NCBI GenBank assembly: GCA_029251375.1 | Contig: JAQXDL010000051.1 | Span: forward strand, 1-64,000 | Length of the DNA: 64,000 bases | Source of the DNA: Pseudomonadales bacterium | GTDB taxonomy: Bacteria; Pseudomonadota; Gammaproteobacteria; Pseudomonadales; Azotimanducaceae | Reading direction: 5' to 3' | Shown: in pieces, positions 54,513-63,945 of the stretch | How the letters are laid out: each line of letters begins with the position of its first letter | How positions within the stretch are numbered: position 1 is the stretch's first letter | Position numbers and translations under genes: made by a program | Notes under the pieces: generated by a model | What the model was told of the DNA's origin: nothing | Database searches by the model: none | Seen by the model: the letters and a program-made list of their open reading frames with translations, nothing else

Positions 54513-54741
54513 ATTGATATCCTCCAGATTCAACAACGAAACAATACTTTACACACAGAAAATTGTTTACACGTTCCACGCCACACGATCCGCTTATGTC
54601 GAGCTCGGAATTTGGCAGGGATACACCGTTTAACTGGCAACGTGCTCGTAAGATACCTACGAGGTTTTAACATGATTGGTTCAAAGCAGACGGGTGTCAG
54701 CGATGAGTGAGCATTGAAACGATAAAATACGCAACGCGCGT

Positions 54742-55704
54742 TTAGCCACCGATGAACTTCATCACCGTCACTTCACCTTGGAATGCTAGCTTCTTATCAT
54801 CAAGTGCGCTTAACAGTATTTTCTGCAGTTTTGGCAGCGCCACATGGGAAGGTTCATCGATCAGGTCGCCTATATATTGGCGTCGACTACTGCTCAAACA
54901 GCCATAAAGGTAACCATCAGAGGACAGTCTAAGTCGCGTACAAGAACGGCAAAAGGGTTCACTTTCGTTGGCGATAATACCAAACGTACCTCGACCAGGG
55001 ATCGCAAAGCGCGCCGCGGTTGAATCATAAGGCGCATCAGTTCGAGCAAACTCGTAGCGGGTTCTTATCTCGTCCAACAGTGATTCCATCGAAATAAAAT
55101 CCTGTTGAAATCCACCACCACTGACGAGATGACCCATTCTCATCAGCTCGATAAAACGTAACTCAATGCCGCGCTCTAGGCAATAATCAAGCATAGGCAG
55201 TATATCCTGACCATTTTGGCTACGCAGCGGAACCATGTTGATCTTAACTTTTAGTCCGGCCTCTAACATAGCATCAATGCCTGCGAGGACTGTTTCGAGA
55301 TCGCCGCTTCGAGCAATCTGCTGAAATTTTAGTGGGTTCAACGTATCAAGGCTAATGTTGATACGCTTCAAACCAGAGTCGATGATCACATTCTTTTTCT
55401 TCAACAGCAGTTGGCCATTAGTTGTCAGACTAATATCCTGCAAGGGCAATTTGGTCACACCGAGTAGGAAGTCATCAAACTTAGGGGTGACCAAAGGCTC
55501 ACCGCCAGTAATGCGGATCTTGTCGATACCTGTTGCTTGTTGCAGATAAACCACCGCTTTTAACAGTTCCGTCGCTGGCATCTCGTTTTGCGCTTTCATC
55601 AATCGCTTACCGTCGGGCACACAGTAGGTGCATGCGTAGTTGCATGCAGCTGTGAGACTGACTCGAAGGTTTCGAAATTGTCTGCCCAAACGGTCGACAA
55701 TCAT
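54742..55704 (-). CDS. moaA: GTP 3',8-cyclase MoaA
   Basis: Radical SAM enzyme of 320 residues that makes the first intermediate of molybdenum cofactor from GTP. The SAM cluster is Cys21, Cys25, Cys28 (ACNYACTYCVPDG); the second C-terminal cluster has cysteines in EPFCRSCTRLRL and GYLYGC; the chain ends in IGG, needed for activity in known MoaA. The ATG has AGGTAG 6 bp upstream. No other moa gene is adjacent, so the pathway is split across the genome. Confidence 0.95.
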   Translation of the reverse strand: MIVDRLGRQFRNLRVSLTAACNYACTYCVPDGKRLMKAQNEMPATELLKAVVYLQQATGIDKIRITGGEPLVTPKFDDFLLGVTKLPLQDISLTTNGQLLLKKKNVIIDSGLKRINISLDTLNPLKFQQIARSGDLETVLAGIDAMLEAGLKVKINMVPLRSQNGQDILPMLDYCLERGIELRFIELMRMGHLVSGGGFQQDFISMESLLDEIRTRYEFARTDAPYDSTAARFAIPGRGTFGIIANESEPFCRSCTRLRLSSDGYLYGCLSSSRRQYIGDLIDEPSHVALPKLQKILLSALDDKKLAFQGEVTVMKFIGG

Positions 55705-56172
55705 TTCATTGCTACCTAGTTGTTAATATCTATGGTGTTATTTGCGGGGTGACACGTTGGTGTTTTAATTGTGACGCCTCGCCCGAATTATTGCATGGAA
55801 GCCGACGCGATCATACTGCCTTAATGAATCTATAAAGCCCTACGATTATGCCGTCTATTTGAGCACTGTTGCAGAGATCCATTGAAGCGCGATATTGAAT
55901 CACCCTTTTGTACACTTCACTGTCGAAAACATCCTATAATTCGACCTGACAGCGAATAGATCAGCAACTGCTTGTGTCAGCTTATGTTGCGTCGACTTGT
56001 ATTACGTCGACTTATGTTGTGTCCACTTATGTTGTGTCAGCAGGGTTGCAACAGCCACACAAAAAAATCGGCGGGTGAGTCTTGCGACACAAAGAATAGT
56101 AGAATCACAATCAGAGTTTTCATCAATGCGCGAAACGATCAAGTTGGCAAGTCTAATCAACAGGTCTAATCA
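55705..56172. other. 468-bp divergent gap between moaA and the YiiX-like gene
   Basis: The gap holds the moaA promoter region, a 15-bp tandem repeat (55976-56050) and a 13-bp duplication (56148-56173) at the start of the YiiX-like gene. Two short plus frames at 55972-56182 run through the repeat and are considered spurious. Confidence 0.45.
55976..56050. repeat. 15-bp tandem repeat, about 4-5 copies
   Basis: GTCAGCTTATGTTGC, GTCGACTTGTATTAC, GTCGACTTATGTTGT, GTCCACTTATGTTGT and a degenerate GTCAGCAGGGTTGCA follow one another between moaA and the YiiX-like gene. Confidence 0.85.
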
Positions 56173-56173
56173 A
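56148..56173. repeat. 13-bp tandem duplication at the YiiX-like start
   Basis: CAAGTCTAATCAA and CAGGTCTAATCAA are adjacent and differ by one base; the second copy ends on the first base of the ATG and supplies its AGG Shine-Dalgarno. Confidence 0.75.
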
Positions 56174-57147
56174 TGGGTTTAATTACCGTCCTAACGCGCC
56201 CTATTGTCTCGTGGCTGACCCGCGAGGCGAATGTCCGTCCTCGCCCTTTGAGTGACTTTGAGCGACTTCAACACGAACTCAAACCCTGTGACGTGATTCT
56301 GGTCGAAGGTCGCTCGCGTATCAGCGATGTTATCCGGATGACGACCCAAAGCCCTTGGACACATGCGGCACTTTATATTGGACGTATACATGACGTCGAA
56401 GATCCCGACCTGAGGGAAATCATCCGCCACCACTATAAGGGGGAACCAACTGATAGGCTAATGATCGAGAGTCAACTCGGCCAGGGTACCGTCGTCAATA
56501 AGATTGATATTTATAAGCCAGAACATTTACGAATCTGTCGCCCTGCTCGACTCGGCACCAAAGATAGTCATCAGGTAATCCGTTACGCTGTTAGTCGACT
56601 GGGTGTCGACTATGATGTACGACAGATTTTTGATCTTGCACGGTTTATGTTTCCGTGGTCGTTTTTACCAAGGCGCTGGCGTTCGAGTTTGTTCCAACAC
56701 AATGCTGGTCGCTCTACTCGGACGGTTTGTTCGACAATGATCGCTGAAGCATTTGCATTCGTACAATTTCCGATCCTGCCTTTGGTGAAGCTCCCATCGG
56801 AAAATGGCATCAGCGAAAAAATGCAATTGTTTCGCCGGAATCCCAAGCTTTGCACACCCAGTGATTTCGACTATTCACCTTACTTTAAAATTATTAAATA
56901 CCCTTTCATCGATATCCATTTTCACGATAGTCATCATCTACTACCTTGGCACGGATCCAGAATTTTAGAAGAGGATGAATCGAGCCACTACCTAACCAAT
57001 GAGGGTGTGCCGAAAGATCATGAGGTGCAGCAGGCGATTGAAGAAGCTGTTGCGGTCACTCGCGCAGCTGAAGTCGGCGCCGAGGATAAAAATGATAGCA
57101 ATGCAGATGCTGCGGCAGAATCAAATGACGAACAAGTGAATCAGTAA
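56173..57147 (+). CDS. YiiX/YebB-like permuted papain-fold hydrolase
   Basis: A 324-residue member of the NlpC/P60-related YiiX group with circularly permuted papain fold. The catalytic His is in SPWTHAALYIG (about 61-71) and the catalytic Cys in TVCSTMIAEAFAF (about 185-197). LKPCDVILVEGRSRISDVIRM precedes the His. Relatives act as amidases or lipid-modifying hydrolases. No signal peptide is visible. The C-terminal 45 residues are acidic and Ala/Glu/Asn-rich (likely disordered). It is monocistronic, with a hairpin just after its stop. Confidence 0.85.
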   Translation: MGLITVLTRPIVSWLTREANVRPRPLSDFERLQHELKPCDVILVEGRSRISDVIRMTTQSPWTHAALYIGRIHDVEDPDLREIIRHHYKGEPTDRLMIESQLGQGTVVNKIDIYKPEHLRICRPARLGTKDSHQVIRYAVSRLGVDYDVRQIFDLARFMFPWSFLPRRWRSSLFQHNAGRSTRTVCSTMIAEAFAFVQFPILPLVKLPSENGISEKMQLFRRNPKLCTPSDFDYSPYFKIIKYPFIDIHFHDSHHLLPWHGSRILEEDESSHYLTNEGVPKDHEVQQAIEEAVAVTRAAEVGAEDKNDSNADAAAESNDEQVNQ

Positions 57148-57151
57148 AAAA

Positions 57152-57166
57152 CGGTATCCAATACCG
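57152..57166 (+). terminator. Short hairpin after the YiiX-like gene
   Basis: CGGTAT-CCA-ATACCG forms a perfect 6-bp stem starting 5 bp after the stop codon, with an A-run before it and only a weak C/T tract after it. A weak terminator is likely. Confidence 0.4.
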
Positions 57167-57276
57167 CTTCTAGCAAGAAAGCCAGGTCGGATTTAGGGGT
57201 ACGCTAGCTCAAACTAAGATTCAACTGAACCGACAAGCACGCCCTTTTTTTTGACACTGCGAAGTGATCGATCACG

Positions 57277-58707
57277 CTATTGAAAACGTTTTTGAATTGC
57301 CTCGATTAATTTTTTGGTAAACCCGTGCGCCCAAAAAACCTTGTTGGATCCTTTGACTAGCAGGACATCACCGGCTCTCAAGGTGTTCGCGAAGGCGTCC
57401 ACGTCGAACTCAGCAACCGTCCCGTAATGACCTGATTTACCTGGACAAGTCGAAAAACCATCGCCAAAGGTAATGACATCATTGAGCACGGCCGCATGCC
57501 CAGCAACTTGCTCGTGTGTCGTCAGAGATGTATCTCCCAGCTCAAGCATCTCACCAAGCAACGCGATCGTTCTTGCCCCGTCAGTCGAAGCAAGCGCATC
57601 TATCGCATAGGACATGCTGACCGAGTTAGCGTTGTAACTATCATCAATAACAACGATATTTGAAGCTGTTTTTGAAGCTGTTTTTGAAGCTGTTTTTGCA
57701 TTTGGTTCGCAGGCAATGCTGACTTGATTACCTCGACCACTTGGCGCTTCTAATAAGCTAAAATCAGCCGCAGCTTGCGCGACATCAGCACCCATTAGAT
57801 CTACTGCAGCCAAAACTGCTAGGGACGTTAGTACGCGGTGTTCACCGGCGTTATTAAGTGTATAGCTGACTTCTTTACCTCTTACCGACGCAACTAGCGT
57901 AGATTTATCAGAGCCGATCAGATGAACGTCAGCAGTTGCCTGCAGGCCAAAGGTGACAATATGACTCGCCCGCGTACCGAGTGTATTTAACGCCTCCGGC
58001 ACAATTAACACGCCATCGGGCTCTAGCCCATCGGTAATCGTCAATTTCTCACGCCTGATCGCATCGAGATTCTCAAAATTCCCAATATGCGCCGGCAGTA
58101 CATTCAATAAAATACTGACATGGGGTTTCGTCAGTAGTGACAAAGGTGCAATCTCACCTGGATGATTCGTGCCAACCTCGAACACGCCATAGCGACTTGA
58201 GCTCGGCATTCTTGCCAGTGAAACCGGCACCCCCCAGTGATTATTTAAACTGCCCGTAGAGGCATGGGTTGAACCTTGCTTTATTAACAGCTGTTCAAGC
58301 CAATGTCGCGCGGTTGTTTTGCCAGCACTTCCAGTGATTGCGACGACGGTACCGGTCATTCTATCTCTGGCGCTTGCACCTAATTGCCAAAGTCCATCAA
58401 GGGTGTCTTCAACAACGAGCACCGGATACTCTGGCTGTGCTTTCTCAAAATAGGCCGCTGACAACATTACCGCAGCGGCGCCATTGGCTATCGCTTTATC
58501 GACAAATTCATGCCCATCACGGGCTGATTGCGATGACGTACTGAAGCGGGGGCCAGGGTCACCGGCCAGGGCAATAAATAAATCGCCAGCATTGACCGAG
58601 CGACTATCAATGGAAATACCATGTATATCGGCCGCAAGCGACGATTGGTCAGGAAAAATTTCGGCAAGCGCCTGCCAAGTCCACAAGGTTTCATTCTGTT
58701 TTGACAT
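57277..58707 (-). CDS. murF: UDP-N-acetylmuramoyl-tripeptide-D-alanyl-D-alanine ligase
   Basis: Cytosolic Mur ligase of 476 residues that adds D-Ala-D-Ala to the peptidoglycan precursor. The N-domain (about 1-110) has SRSVNAGDLFIALAG; the P-loop GSAGKTT is at about 126-132; then FEVGTNHPGEI, and the C-domain with VVIDDSYNANSVSM. Start at 58707 has AGAGG 7 bp upstream and is 1 bp past the previous gene's stop. An extra Thr-Ala-Ser-Lys repeat, encoded by a 12-bp tandem, sits just before VVIDDSYNAN. It lies outside a dcw cell-division cluster, next to a GNAT and an acyl-CoA ligase gene, which is unusual. Confidence 0.94.
   Translation of the reverse strand: MSKQNETLWTWQALAEIFPDQSSLAADIHGISIDSRSVNAGDLFIALAGDPGPRFSTSSQSARDGHEFVDKAIANGAAAVMLSAAYFEKAQPEYPVLVVEDTLDGLWQLGASARDRMTGTVVAITGSAGKTTARHWLEQLLIKQGSTHASTGSLNNHWGVPVSLARMPSSSRYGVFEVGTNHPGEIAPLSLLTKPHVSILLNVLPAHIGNFENLDAIRREKLTITDGLEPDGVLIVPEALNTLGTRASHIVTFGLQATADVHLIGSDKSTLVASVRGKEVSYTLNNAGEHRVLTSLAVLAAVDLMGADVAQAAADFSLLEAPSGRGNQVSIACEPNAKTASKTASKTASNIVVIDDSYNANSVSMSYAIDALASTDGARTIALLGEMLELGDTSLTTHEQVAGHAAVLNDVITFGDGFSTCPGKSGHYGTVAEFDVDAFANTLRAGDVLLVKGSNKVFWAHGFTKKLIEAIQKRFQ
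57661..57698 (-). repeat. 12-bp tandem repeat inside murF
   Basis: Three units of TGAAGCTGTTTT(T) are repeated in frame and encode Lys-Thr-Ala-Ser repeats in the loop before the conserved VVIDDSYNAN segment. The repeat preserves the frame and may be an in-frame expansion of a surface loop. Confidence 0.85.
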
Positions 58708-58708
58708 G

Positions 58709-59263
58709 CTAAGGCCTCTGCGCTGCCTGTTCATCACTCATGAGTCGATGCACCATTGAATACGCATCTTCTCGACCGTCGTAGTAGCCGACGCATTGCT
58801 CTTGAATTGTATAACCTCGGCTTTCGTAAAACCGAATTGCCGTCGTATTCTGGCACCTAACTTCAAGCTTGATGTATTCCTGCCCCGCTATTCTTGCAGA
58901 TTCTTCGAGCCATAATAGTAAAGACTCACCTAACCCTTGCTGCCTGAACTCAGGCTTTGTGACCAATAAATTTAAATGACAATGACGGGGGTAAAATTCC
59001 ATCGCTGCAAAGCCCTGCACTAAACTTTGCTGGCGCGCAGTAATAACAACGCAATCCGGATGTTGAATGAGCTTCAATAGTCTTGCGGGTTTCCAGCGCC
59101 AATGTAGACCGGACTCAATATAGTCACGAGACAGATTTGCCAACTCGACACATTCTGTATTCTTAGCAAAGCCAATTTGGAAGCTCAACGGGAACAACAC
59201 TTGGCAGTAATGAGTTCGGCAGTCATAAGTTCGGCAACAAAGATCACGGTGCTTCAGTTCCAT
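58709..59263 (-). CDS. GNAT N-acetyltransferase, RimI-like
   Basis: Acetyl-CoA-dependent transferase of up to 184 residues. The acetyl-CoA site is TKPEFRQQGLGESLLLWLEE (about 107-126) and the C-terminal ENTTAIRFYESRGYTIQEQ-like strand is typical of RimI. The first 30 residues (LKHRDLCCRTYDCRTHYC) are poorly conserved and partly produced by a 15-bp duplication, so the true start may be further in. It overlaps the acyl-CoA ligase stop by 20 bp and ends 1 bp before murF. Whether it acetylates ribosomal protein S18 is uncertain. Confidence 0.85.
   Translation of the reverse strand: MELKHRDLCCRTYDCRTHYCQVLFPLSFQIGFAKNTECVELANLSRDYIESGLHWRWKPARLLKLIQHPDCVVITARQQSLVQGFAAMEFYPRHCHLNLLVTKPEFRQQGLGESLLLWLEESARIAGQEYIKLEVRCQNTTAIRFYESRGYTIQEQCVGYYDGREDAYSMVHRLMSDEQAAQRP
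59203..59232. repeat. 15-bp tandem duplication at the GNAT gene start
   Basis: GGCAGTAATGAGTTC is followed by GGCAGTCATAAGTTC (two mismatches). It lies in the N-terminal coding part of the GNAT gene and gives its Arg-Thr-Tyr/His repeats. Confidence 0.7.
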
Positions 59264-60917
59264 CGGGGCTGTGTGCTTCAGCTTGCTCTCGAAGTAAGTA
59301 TTTTTGCACCTTGCCGGTAGACGTTTTAATCAGATCGCCGAAAATCACGGTTTTGGGTACTTTAAAGCGTGCCATTTCAGTGCGGCAGTAACTGATAACC
59401 TCTTCGCTATTCAAACTTTCGCCTGACTTTACAGTGACAAATGCACAAGGGTGCTCACCCCACTTGCTATCAGATTTGGCGACGACCGCTGCTTCAAGTA
59501 TTTTAGGGTGTTTGAACAAAATGTCTTCGATTTCAATACTCGATATATTCTCACCGCCACTAATGATGACATCTTTGGACCTATCCTTGATCTGGATATA
59601 TCCATCAGGATGGCATACAGCGATATCACCGGAATGAAACCAACCGCCTTCGAACGCAGCCTGAGTGGTAACGGGATTCTTTAAGTAACCTTTCATGACG
59701 ATGTTACCGCGCATCATAATCTCACCCTGGGTCACGCCATCCCACGGCACAGGGTCAAGTGTATCCGGGTCGGCAACCATCATTGCGCCCGCCAACACCG
59801 AGGAGATACCTTGACGTGATTTCAAACTGGCCTTTTCTGCCTCAGAACAACCGTCCCACTCGGTACGCCATGCCGATACCACCATAGGACCGTAGGTTTC
59901 TGTTAACCCATAAACTTGTGTCACATTAATGCCGAGTGCTTCCATACCTTGGATCACCGCTGCTGGCGGCGCTGCTCCGGCGGTCATGACTTTAACCAAA
60001 TGTGTAATTCCCTGTTTGTGTTCGTCCGCGGCATTAATCAGCGAATTGAGAACGACAGGTGCACCACAAAAATGTGAAACTTTATTATGTTTAATTGACT
60101 CGAATACAGCATCTTCGCGCACATGACGAAGACAAACGGTGGTCCCCACGGTTGTTGCTAAGGTCCAGGGAAAACACCAACCATTACAGTGAAACATCGG
60201 CAGCGTCCAAAGGTAACGAGGATGTAAACCCATCTCCCAACTCAGGGCATTGTTGGCTGCATTCAAATAAGCGCCTCGATGATGGTAGACAACACCCTTT
60301 GGGTCGCCGGTTGTACCGGACGTATAGTTAAGCGAGATCGCTTTCCATTCATCGTTAGGTAAGGACCAATCAAATTCTTTATCACCTTGATCTAAAAGTG
60401 CGTCGTAGGTCACCTCGCCAATAAGATCACCGGCATTTTCATCATTGCGAAAATAGGGATCATCAACATCGATGACCCAAATCTTTTGCTCAGGGTGAGT
60501 GCCAGAAAGAATCTCAAGGGCTTGCGTCAAAACAACGGAGAACTCGCGGTCACTAATAAGTACCTTGGCTTCTGCATGCGCCAAAATAAATGCAATCGTC
60601 TTAGCATCTAATCGGGTATTGATTGCGTTTAGCACAGCGCCACACATGGGTACTGAAAAATGTACCTCAAACATTTCAGGAATATTCGGCAGCATGACGG
60701 CAACCGTATCGCCCTCGCCAATGCCCCGTTGATTGAGTACAGAAGCGAATTGCACGCAACGTTCGTAGGTCTCACGCCAACTACGTGAGGTATCACCGTG
60801 AACAACCGCTTCATAGTCGGGGTACAGAAGCGCTGCGCGTTTGATAAAACTTAATGGAGACAGAGGCTCATAATTGGCGAGGTTTTTGTCGAGATCTGTC
60901 TCGTATATGTTACTCAT
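59244..60917 (-). CDS. Acyl-CoA synthetase (AMP-forming), DmdB/fatty-acid-CoA-ligase-like
   Basis: Adenylate-forming ligase of 557 residues that activates a carboxylic acid with ATP and CoA. It shows the AMP motif LNYTSGTTGDPKGVVYHH (about 201-218), TQVYGLTETYGP, and the C-domain hinge KDRSKDVIISGGENISSIE with the catalytic lysine region near the end (PKTVIFGDLIKTSTGKVQKY). The N-terminal segment resembles long/medium-chain and methylmercaptopropionate-CoA ligases; the acid cannot be named. First gene of the ligase-GNAT-murF cluster. No Shine-Dalgarno of note. Confidence 0.9.
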   Translation of the reverse strand: MSNIYETDLDKNLANYEPLSPLSFIKRAALLYPDYEAVVHGDTSRSWRETYERCVQFASVLNQRGIGEGDTVAVMLPNIPEMFEVHFSVPMCGAVLNAINTRLDAKTIAFILAHAEAKVLISDREFSVVLTQALEILSGTHPEQKIWVIDVDDPYFRNDENAGDLIGEVTYDALLDQGDKEFDWSLPNDEWKAISLNYTSGTTGDPKGVVYHHRGAYLNAANNALSWEMGLHPRYLWTLPMFHCNGWCFPWTLATTVGTTVCLRHVREDAVFESIKHNKVSHFCGAPVVLNSLINAADEHKQGITHLVKVMTAGAAPPAAVIQGMEALGINVTQVYGLTETYGPMVVSAWRTEWDGCSEAEKASLKSRQGISSVLAGAMMVADPDTLDPVPWDGVTQGEIMMRGNIVMKGYLKNPVTTQAAFEGGWFHSGDIAVCHPDGYIQIKDRSKDVIISGGENISSIEIEDILFKHPKILEAAVVAKSDSKWGEHPCAFVTVKSGESLNSEEVISYCRTEMARFKVPKTVIFGDLIKTSTGKVQKYLLREQAEAHSPDGTEAP

Positions 60918-61090
60918 ACTTATGTTTTCGCTGTTAGTCTGATTTTTTTAACCATCGTTGATTTGTCAATTTTTGGACAGATACACAATGGTGCTTTCGC
61001 TAAATGAAAGGTACCATTTTCACTCCGATTTCACTATCTGCTTGTCACCAAGTAAGCCACAATACAAAAAGTTTATAGGAGCGATGGCAT

Positions 61091-61744
61091 TTGCCAAAAC
61101 CGATAGAGTTAATCATTTTCGACTGTGATGGCGTGCTTGTCGACAGTGAACTGATCGCAAATCAAGTTTTGCAGCAGGGTTTAGCCAGTCTCGGCTGGAC
61201 ACTGAGTCTGGCAGAAGTGATGCAACGGTTCATGGGTAAAAGCCTTGCCAGTTGTGAGGGCGAAATTGCCGCGTTTTTGAATACAGATATCCCTCAAGCT
61301 TTCTGGACCTCTCTACAGCAAACGACTTATGCGCGTTTCAGAGCGGATCTACAACCCGTGGCAGGCATCGTCGAAGTACTTGACGTCATTAAACAGCCTA
61401 AGTGTGTCGCCTCCAGCGGTAGCCATGAGAAAATCAATACGACCCTTGGCATCACAGGTTTGAAACACCACTTTAACGATGCCATTTATTCAGCAACGTC
61501 TGTCGATCACGGTAAACCCGCACCGGACCTGTTCTTATATGCGGCTCAACAGATGCAAACCGACCCTTCAGCATGTCTCGTCATTGAGGATTCACCCTAT
61601 GGCGTACAGGCAGCCCGCGCCGCCGATATGAGAGTGCTCGGGTACTGCGCCTTAACACCCAAAGAAAGAATGGGCGCTATCCCGACCTTTAATGACATGT
61701 CTACCTTACCCACTCTTATAAGCAAACTGCAGAACATACCTTAA
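61091..61744 (+). CDS. HAD-superfamily hydrolase, phosphatase/phosphomutase subgroup
   Basis: A 217-residue HAD hydrolase of the beta-phosphoglucomutase/Gph-like subgroup. The nucleophile Asp11 and acid Asp13 are in IIFDCDGVLVDSE; the alpha-helical cap follows (about 17-85); motif II is VASSGSHEK (about 113-121), motif III lysine in HGKPAPDLFLYAA and motif IV CLVIEDSPYGVQAARAADM. It starts at TTG with AGGAG 9 bp upstream; a nearby ATG at 61084 is out of frame. The substrate is a small phosphorylated compound, not identified. Confidence 0.9.
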   Translation: MPKPIELIIFDCDGVLVDSELIANQVLQQGLASLGWTLSLAEVMQRFMGKSLASCEGEIAAFLNTDIPQAFWTSLQQTTYARFRADLQPVAGIVEVLDVIKQPKCVASSGSHEKINTTLGITGLKHHFNDAIYSATSVDHGKPAPDLFLYAAQQMQTDPSACLVIEDSPYGVQAARAADMRVLGYCALTPKERMGAIPTFNDMSTLPTLISKLQNIP

Positions 61745-62006
61745 GCGGGGCGCTGCTAACTGTGTATATAAACCTTGGATCATCTCGTTACGATGTATGT
61801 CTTGTCGCGAAGTAAATTGAACTAATTCTCATCTCTGCAGGTCTTTTTAGGTCTACGGATCGTAGATACATTGTCGCCAAGTTGCTCTAACCGTGAGGTT
61901 GATTGTAGACACGATGTCAGGCGAATCGATTACAGAGGTTCGTTATTTTTCTGTGATAGCATGCAGCCTATCCCGAACGGCAATCTATACAAGCACGAGA
62001 AAATTT

Positions 62007-63869
62007 ATGATCACGCGTTTCTTCAGAGCAATATGGAATTTTATTACCGCTGCCAAACAAACCACTGGCAATCTTATCTTCATTGCAATCGTTGCATTTA
62101 TCCTCGTCAGTATTTTCGCTGTCGATACACCCACGATTCCAACGTCAGCCGCCCTGATCATTAGCCCTACGGGTAACATCGTCGAGCAAAAACAGTTTGT
62201 CGATCCTGTCGCTAAACTGATTACGGGAAATGAAGGAGACGATACTGAAACAAGACTCAGAGATATTCTAAACGCAATAACCGAAGCCACCCACGACAAA
62301 CGCATTAAGATCATCGTGCTTCAACTCGATCGCCTCAATGGCGCGTCCTTCAGTCGATTAGAAGAGATAGGCAACGCACTTGATAACTTTAAAGCAGCGG
62401 GTAAATCAGTTTACGCGTACGGTAAAAGCTATAGTCAAACTCAGTATTATCTTGCCAGCCACGCCGATGAAGTGTTTTTAGAACGTGACGCAAATCAGAT
62501 GTTTGGCGGTGTGTTTCTGCCCGGTCTCGGTGTTTATCCAACTTACTTCAAAGCAGCCCTAGATAAATTAGATATCACCTATAACGTCTACAAAGCCGGC
62601 CGATACAAAGGTGCTGTCGAACCCTATCTACGAGATGACATGTCGCCAGATGCCAAGCTAGACAATCAAGTGTGGCTTGATGCACTTTGGGACAAATATA
62701 CGCGCACCGTGGTCACGCATCGTGATATCAGTGCGGAAACGTTCAAGCAGTACACTCACCAATACGAGACGATATTGAGTGAGGTTAACAACGACGCCGT
62801 CAAGGCTGCGATTAACTACAACCTCGTTGATGGCACGCTGTCTAATAAGGAGTGGAACACACTGCTAACCGACATCGTTGGTTCACAGGCGAATGGCAAG
62901 GGCAAAACGTTCCAGCAAATTAACTTCAAGAATTACCTGAGTATTGTCAGGCCGCCTATGCCAGCAATGTCGACAGCCGATTCAAAGGTCGCTGTGATCA
63001 CTGCCAGCGGTGCCATTTACGATGGGACTCGACCTGCTGGCGATATTGGTAGTGATTCCACCGTCAAACTTATTCGACAGGCGCGCTTAGATGAATCAGT
63101 GAAAGCTGTTGTATTGCGTGTCGACAGCCCCGGTGGCAGTGCCACGGCCGCAGATCAAATACGAAAAGAGCTCGCGCGAACGCAGGCTGCGGGCAAACCT
63201 GTAGTGGTTTCAATGGGCAGTTACGCTGCCTCTGCTGGCTATTTTATAGCGGCCGAGGCAGATAAAATCTACGCAGCGGAGACAACCATTACAGGCTCGA
63301 TTGGTGTTTTTGCAACGATTCCAAGCTTTGAAAAAGTCGCCGACAAATTCGGCGTATCCAGTGACGGAGTTGGCACGACGCCTCTGAGTGGCTCGATCAA
63401 TGTGCTTCAGGGTATTGATCCCATCTACGACAAACTTATTCAAAATTCGATCACAAGCACTTACCAACGATTCATCAGCTTAGTGTCGACCGGTCGAAAC
63501 ATCAGCCTCGAGCAAGCCGACACATTGGCACAGGGTCGCGTCTGGGTGGCGACGGATGCATTGCAGCATGGCCTGATTGACGCGATCGGCGATCTCAACG
63601 ATGCCATTGAATCTGCTGCGATCCTTGCTGAAATCAGCCAGTACGACATTCTTGATATCCAACAATCCCTCTCTCCTCAGGAACTACTCATGCAGGAGAT
63701 TCTCAACAACACTACCAGTCTTGCTGAAACGATGGGCTTGTCATCATCTGCTTACTTCTCGCTGCCAGGTATCGGCTCTATGAGCAAACTTCAAACAGAC
63801 ATAAAACAATTGTTGGAAATGTCGGAAACACCCGGCATCTACCTGCGCTGCTTGGAATGCCAGCTCTGA
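62007..63869 (+). CDS. sppA: Signal peptide peptidase SppA (67 kDa type)
   Basis: Inner-membrane serine/lysine protease of 620 residues that clears cleaved signal peptides. There is an N-terminal membrane anchor (about 20-38: LIFIAIVAFILVSIFAV), then two crotonase-like halves. The catalytic Lys201 (GRYKGAVEP) is in the N-half and the nucleophile Ser409 (SYAASAGYF) in the C-half. Position and spacing agree with E. coli SppA. The ATG at 62007 puts the anchor near the N-terminus; the frame is open from 61893 but that part lacks conserved features. Confidence 0.95.
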   Translation: MITRFFRAIWNFITAAKQTTGNLIFIAIVAFILVSIFAVDTPTIPTSAALIISPTGNIVEQKQFVDPVAKLITGNEGDDTETRLRDILNAITEATHDKRIKIIVLQLDRLNGASFSRLEEIGNALDNFKAAGKSVYAYGKSYSQTQYYLASHADEVFLERDANQMFGGVFLPGLGVYPTYFKAALDKLDITYNVYKAGRYKGAVEPYLRDDMSPDAKLDNQVWLDALWDKYTRTVVTHRDISAETFKQYTHQYETILSEVNNDAVKAAINYNLVDGTLSNKEWNTLLTDIVGSQANGKGKTFQQINFKNYLSIVRPPMPAMSTADSKVAVITASGAIYDGTRPAGDIGSDSTVKLIRQARLDESVKAVVLRVDSPGGSATAADQIRKELARTQAAGKPVVVSMGSYAASAGYFIAAEADKIYAAETTITGSIGVFATIPSFEKVADKFGVSSDGVGTTPLSGSINVLQGIDPIYDKLIQNSITSTYQRFISLVSTGRNISLEQADTLAQGRVWVATDALQHGLIDAIGDLNDAIESAAILAEISQYDILDIQQSLSPQELLMQEILNNTTSLAETMGLSSSAYFSLPGIGSMSKLQTDIKQLLEMSETPGIYLRCLECQL

Positions 63870-63945
63870 TCCCATCTTCGGTTTTAGACATCGGCGTCGT
63901 GAAAATTGTCAGTGATGTTTGCGATGTCGTGGTCATGAGGCTGCT

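Noticed and set aside
55972-56182. Two short plus frames with Leu/Arg/Cys repeats
   Set aside because: They arise from the 15-bp tandem repeat and lack any start signal.
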